NCBI RefSeq assembly: GCF_004786095.1
Contig: NZ_RHPJ01000002.1
Location: forward strand, 124,001-188,000
Source of the DNA: Serinibacter arcticus
GTDB taxonomy: Bacteria > Actinomycetota > Actinomycetes > Actinomycetales > Beutenbergiaceae
Direction: 5' to 3'
Length of the DNA stretch: 64,000 nt
The notes beneath the pieces were generated by a model. That model was given only the letters and a program-made list of their open reading frames with translations. It was not told the DNA's origin and ran no database searches. The position numbers and the translations under genes were made by a program. Shown here piece after piece: positions 60,857 to 64,000 of the stretch. Positions within the stretch are counted from its first letter, which is position 1; every line of letters begins with the position of its first letter.

Positions 60857-61780
60857 TCACTGCTGAACGGTCGCAGGCCCCTCGACCCACCGCCGAGCCC
60901 CTACCCCCGCGGGCCGGTAGCCGTAGTGGTCGGCCCCTCCCTCCGCCCCGAGCACCGCGGCCTTGTGGCGCACCACGTCCCGCACCGCGGCCAGCGCCGG
61001 CGGGCAGATGTCCAGCGGCTCGCGCTGGGCGGGGTCGGCCAGCACCTCGCGCAGCTTGGTGAAGTACGCCGTCTTCATGTCCGCCGAGATGTTGACCTTC
61101 GCCACGCCACGCTTGACGGCCTCCGACACCTCGGAGTCCACGGCGCCAGACCCACCGTGCAGGACCAGCGGGATCCCCACGGTGTCGGTGATCCGCTCGA
61201 TGAGGTCGAGCTTGAGCTCGGGCACGAACCCGGGCGGGTAGACGCCGTGCGCGGTACCGACGGCGACCGCCAGCATGTCCACGCCCGTGGCGTCCACGAA
61301 CTCCTTCGCCTGGCCGGGGTCGGCGTAGACGAAGTTCTGCATCTCCTCCAGCGAGCGCGGGTCGCGCGGTCCGATGGTGCCGATCTCGCCCTCGACCGAC
61401 ACCCCCACCAGGTGGGCCATCTCGACGACCGTGCGGGTGACGGCGATGTTCTCCTCGAACGGCAGCAGCGACCCGTCGATCATCACCGAGGTGAAGTCGT
61501 GGCGGAGCGCGGCGGCGGCCTGCTCCACGGTCGCGCCGTGGTCCAGCTTGATCGCCACGGGCACGGAGGCCGAGCGGGCCATCGCGAAGACCGACGCGAG
61601 GAACTGGTCGCCCACGAACGCCCAGTCGTCGGGGTGGATGAGCAGGATGACGGGCGAGCCGACCTCCTCGCTGGCGGCGAGCACGGCCGTCAGCATCCCG
61701 AAGTCGCTGATGTTGTAGGCGGGGACGGCGAACCCGTGCGCGTAGGCGGGGGCCACGACGTCGCTTCCGGTGAACAGCAT
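60857..61780 (-). CDS. Class II ketose-bisphosphate aldolase
   Basis: A 307-residue class II aldolase (fructose- or tagatose-bisphosphate type) that splits a ketose bisphosphate into dihydroxyacetone phosphate and an aldehyde. The zinc and phosphate ligands are in AIKLDHGATVEQ, VEGEIGTIGP, VAVGTAHGVYPPG, PLVLHGGSGAV and KVNISADMK. Family length is normal. It follows a MalG-type permease gene after 37 bases on the same strand, so it likely processes the imported sugar, for example a hexitol- or galactose-derived phosphate. No kinase is visible in the window. Confidence 0.9.
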   Translation of the reverse strand: MLFTGSDVVAPAYAHGFAVPAYNISDFGMLTAVLAASEEVGSPVILLIHPDDWAFVGDQFLASVFAMARSASVPVAIKLDHGATVEQAAAALRHDFTSVMIDGSLLPFEENIAVTRTVVEMAHLVGVSVEGEIGTIGPRDPRSLEEMQNFVYADPGQAKEFVDATGVDMLAVAVGTAHGVYPPGFVPELKLDLIERITDTVGIPLVLHGGSGAVDSEVSEAVKRGVAKVNISADMKTAYFTKLREVLADPAQREPLDICPPALAAVRDVVRHKAAVLGAEGGADHYGYRPAGVGARRWVEGPATVQQ

Positions 61781-61817
61781 GAGGTGGTCTCTTCTCTCGA
61801 GTGCGGCGGGAGCCGGG

Positions 61818-62669
61818 TCAGGCCTTGACGGCGCCGGCGGTCATGCCGCTGACGAACTGTCGCTGGAAGAACAGGAACAGGACGAGGACGGGCACGCTTC
61901 CGAGCACACTCATCGCCATCATCTCGCTCCACTGGAACGAGTGCTCGCCCATGAGGAGCTGGATCCCCACGGGTACGGTGCGGTTGGACCGGCTCTGCGT
62001 GAGGGACAGCGCGAACAGGAACTCGTTCCACGCGACCATGAAGGTGTAGGCGCCGACGGAGACGATGCCGGGGCGCGCGGCCGGGACCAGCACCTGCCAC
62101 AGCGCGCGGAGCGAGCTGCCGCCGTCGACCTTGACCGCCTCGTCCAGCTCCTTGGGGATGGTGTTGAAGTACCCCGTCATCATGAGGATCGCGTACGGGA
62201 TCGTGGCGACCATGTACGTGAGGATCAGCGCCCACAGGGTGTCGTAGAGCTTGAGCCAGACCACGAGCCCGAAGTAGGGGATGAGCAGCGTGATCGGCGG
62301 GACGGCCTGCACCGAGATGACCACGGTGTTGACCAGACCCTTGAACGGGAACTGGAACCGGCTCAGGGCGTAGCCGGCCATGATCCCGGCGAACAGGGTC
62401 AGCGCCACGACCGCCAGGGCCACGGTGTAGCTGTTGGCGAAGAACCGGAGCTTCTCGCCGCTGCTGAGGATGCCGGCGTAGGCGTCCATGGTGAACGTCT
62501 CGGGCAGGAACGTCGGCGGGTACTGGAAGATCTCGGTGTTCGGCTTGATCGAGCTCAGCAGCATCCACAGCGCCGGGAAACCGGCGAACAGGGCGCCGAG
62601 CGACAGCCCGATCCACAGCCCGACCTTCTGGGCCCTCTGGGACCGGCCGCGCGTCGCGATGGTGGACAT
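61818..62669 (-). CDS. MalG-type sugar ABC permease
   Basis: A 283-residue MalG-like permease with six membrane segments. The EAA loop reads ELDEAVKVDGGSSLRALWQVLVPAARPG, and the C-terminus ends RQFVSGMTAGAVKA, the typical tail. The ATG at 62669 lies one base after the preceding permease stop, with GAGGGAC as ribosome site. It pairs with the upstream MalF-type subunit. No ATPase gene is seen; a shared MsiK-type ATPase is presumed. Confidence 0.92.
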   Translation of the reverse strand: MSTIATRGRSQRAQKVGLWIGLSLGALFAGFPALWMLLSSIKPNTEIFQYPPTFLPETFTMDAYAGILSSGEKLRFFANSYTVALAVVALTLFAGIMAGYALSRFQFPFKGLVNTVVISVQAVPPITLLIPYFGLVVWLKLYDTLWALILTYMVATIPYAILMMTGYFNTIPKELDEAVKVDGGSSLRALWQVLVPAARPGIVSVGAYTFMVAWNEFLFALSLTQSRSNRTVPVGIQLLMGEHSFQWSEMMAMSVLGSVPVLVLFLFFQRQFVSGMTAGAVKA

Positions 62670-62670
62670 G

Positions 62671-63621
62671 TCAGTCCCTCGCCTTCTGGTGGCGGACGTA
62701 GAACAGGGCGACGATCGCCGAGATCAGGAACAGGACGACGCCGCTGGCCGACGCCATCGAGAACTGCCGCTTCGAGAACGCCAGGTTGTACGTGTACGTG
62801 GCGACGGTCTCGGTGGCGTTCAGGGGTCCGCCGCCCGTGGCCAGGAAGATGATCGGGAACTGCTGCAGATTCCAGATGAAGTCGAGCATCGCCATCGCCA
62901 GGATGATCGGCATCAGCTGCGGGATGGTGATGCTGAAGAACCGGTGGCGCCACCCCGCGCCGTCGATCGCCGCCGCCTCGTACAGGTCGCTCGGGATGCC
63001 CTGCAGGCCGGCGAGCAGGCTGATCATGAAGAACGGGTAGCCCGCCCACACGTTGATGAAGATGACGGTGCCGAGCGCGAGGGCGGGGTTGGAGAACCAC
63101 TCGACCCTCGTGCTGATGAGGTTCAGCGTCTGCAGCACGTAGTTGATGACGCCGTTGGGGTTGAGCAGCAGCTGCCACAGGATCACCACGATCGAGGCGG
63201 TGAACACCCACGGCAGGATGAAGACCACGCGGAACAGCGCCGACGCCACCCGCGGCAGCAGCCCGCTGTTCAGCATCATCGCGAACGTGAGGCCCAGCAC
63301 CAGGTGCAGCACGACGGAGGTGACCGTGAAGATCCCGGTCTGGCCCAGCGCCTTGCGGAAGATCGGGTCGCCCAGCAGCGTGGCGTAGTTGTCCAGGCCC
63401 ACGAACTCCGGGTCGCGCACCATGATCACGTTCGACAGCGTCGAGTACGCGAACACCATGACCACCGGCACGGCCATCATGACGAGCATCACGAGCAGCG
63501 TGGGGGACAGGTAGCCGTAGGCCGTCAGGCCGGACCGCCACCAGCGGCGCGAGCGGGGACCGGTGCGAGATCGCTCCGGGGTCGGCAGGGGGGTGTGAGG
63601 TCGTGTTGTCGTCGCTGACAT
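62671..63621 (-). CDS. MalF-type sugar ABC permease
   Basis: A 316-residue MalF-like permease. A basic cytoplasmic tail (about 1-32) is followed by six helices; the EAA loop is LYEAAAIDGAGWRHRFFSITIPQL and the region WQLLLNPNGVINYVL is typical. There is no large periplasmic domain, unlike the ganP-type subunit at 7.0 kb. GGAAGAG precedes the ATG. A strong hairpin separates it from the binding-protein gene. Confidence 0.92.
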   Translation of the reverse strand: MSATTTRPHTPLPTPERSRTGPRSRRWWRSGLTAYGYLSPTLLVMLVMMAVPVVMVFAYSTLSNVIMVRDPEFVGLDNYATLLGDPIFRKALGQTGIFTVTSVVLHLVLGLTFAMMLNSGLLPRVASALFRVVFILPWVFTASIVVILWQLLLNPNGVINYVLQTLNLISTRVEWFSNPALALGTVIFINVWAGYPFFMISLLAGLQGIPSDLYEAAAIDGAGWRHRFFSITIPQLMPIILAMAMLDFIWNLQQFPIIFLATGGGPLNATETVATYTYNLAFSKRQFSMASASGVVLFLISAIVALFYVRHQKARD

Positions 63622-63664
63622 CGCTCTTCCGCTGATTCGGACGGTTGGGGGTGGGGGAGGTCGA

Positions 63665-63694
63665 CGGGTGCCGGCAGGAGGGTGCCGGCACCCG
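63665..63694 (-). terminator. Hairpin between binding protein and permeases (attenuator)
   Basis: Perfect 12-bp arms CGGGTGCCGGCA (63665-63676) and TGCCGGCACCCG (63683-63694), loop GGAGGG, directly after the binding-protein stop codon. Likely partial terminator or mRNA stabiliser, like the one at 6937-6982. Confidence 0.65.
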
Positions 63695-63702
63695 CCGACG
63701 GT

Positions 63703-64000
63703 CTACTCCCCGCCGAGGACGTCGGTCCAGTACGTCTGCAGGGACTCCTGCGTCTCGGGGACGTCCGCCTCACCCTGGAGGAGGCGGACGAGGTTCTCGT
63801 TGAGGTTGCGGTTGAGGTCGAGCGCGAGCGGCAGGCCCTCGAGCTCGGTGACGAACTCGCTGGAGGAGTACACGTCGAACGCCTTCTGGTACAGCTCGTC
63901 ACCGTCCACGAAGCCGGGCACGGAGGCGGCGTTGCCGGGGAAGCCGGTGGCCTCGCCCGCGAGCTCGGAGTTCACGTCCTCGCTCACGAGCCACTGCACG
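63703..64000 (-). CDS. Extracellular sugar-binding protein, C-terminal part
   Basis: The gene runs off the right window edge; the last 98 residues are visible. The sequence WLVSEDVNSELAGEATGFPGN, PLALDLNRNLNENLVRLLQGE and a final helix ETQESLQTYWTDVLGG matches the C-terminal tail of family 1 solute-binding proteins (helical end with repeated sequences involved in the hinge). It is the first visible gene of the transporter operon with two permeases and an aldolase. The ligand cannot be inferred. Confidence 0.75.
   Translation of the reverse strand, partial: VQWLVSEDVNSELAGEATGFPGNAASVPGFVDGDELYQKAFDVYSSSEFVTELEGLPLALDLNRNLNENLVRLLQGEADVPETQESLQTYWTDVLGGE

Overview
The window is high-GC actinobacterial DNA. 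Start codons are ATG or GTG, third positions are almost all G or C, genes overlap by 1-4 bases, and the markers include DUF2510 domains, a SigK/RskA-type pair, a CdaR-type regulator, excalibur and Ltp-type surface proteins, and SLH-like surface repeats with the RDAMAAFLFR signature. This fits the Micrococcales (Cellulomonas/Promicromonospora/Georgenia-like groups). The exact genus cannot be read from the sequence.

Layout. 1-3.2 kb: the end of an ADP-ribosylglycohydrolase gene, a membrane protein and a MerR regulator. 2.2-12.5 kb: a galactan utilisation locus. A LacI-type repressor is divergent from a GH42 beta-galactosidase, followed by a solute-binding lipoprotein, two MalF/MalG-type permeases and a secreted GH53 endo-galactanase carrying SLH-like repeats. 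The logic is outside cleavage, oligosaccharide import, and cytoplasmic trimming. 12.7-16.8 kb: an ABM-fold protein, a CdaR-type regulator, glycerate kinase and a GntP-type permease. 17-22.1 kb: a flavin reductase, a rhomboid protease, a VapBC-type toxin-antitoxin pair and small membrane or surface proteins. 22.2-33.5 kb: a minus-strand operon of ATP-dependent hydantoinase/oxoprolinase subunits (HyuA, HyuB), a polyamine-type ABC transporter and an amidase, divergent from a MocR-like regulator. It looks like uptake and ring opening of a cyclic amide whose identity is unknown. 33.6-43 kb: a cupin, a secreted metallophosphoesterase with SLH-like repeats, an Ltp-repeat protein, a DUF2510/PH-like/SHOCT protein, and the operon DUF4397 surface protein, lipoprotein sortase, ECF sigma factor, anti-sigma factor.

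43.4-60.8 kb is an accessory island. Codon use is more relaxed, and it holds a PLD-SNF2 helicase with a coupled DNA methyltransferase, a double AbrB-domain protein with an unknown partner, a protein with a tRNA-guanine-transglycosylase-like zinc site, a DNA-binding-domain/Ser-Thr-kinase fusion, and a three-gene overlapping operon: UvrD-type helicase, DarT-type ADP-ribosyltransferase, and an ADP-ribosylglycohydrolase fused to a VOC/glyoxalase domain. The island ends in decayed IS481 and IS3 remnants and degraded small genes. I consider the helicase-DarT-glycohydrolase/VOC operon the best candidate for an undescribed defence or toxin-antitoxin system.

60.8-64 kb: a minus-strand sugar ABC transporter (binding protein cut by the window end, two permeases) with a class II ketose-bisphosphate aldolase. 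No tRNA, rRNA or CRISPR array was recognised.
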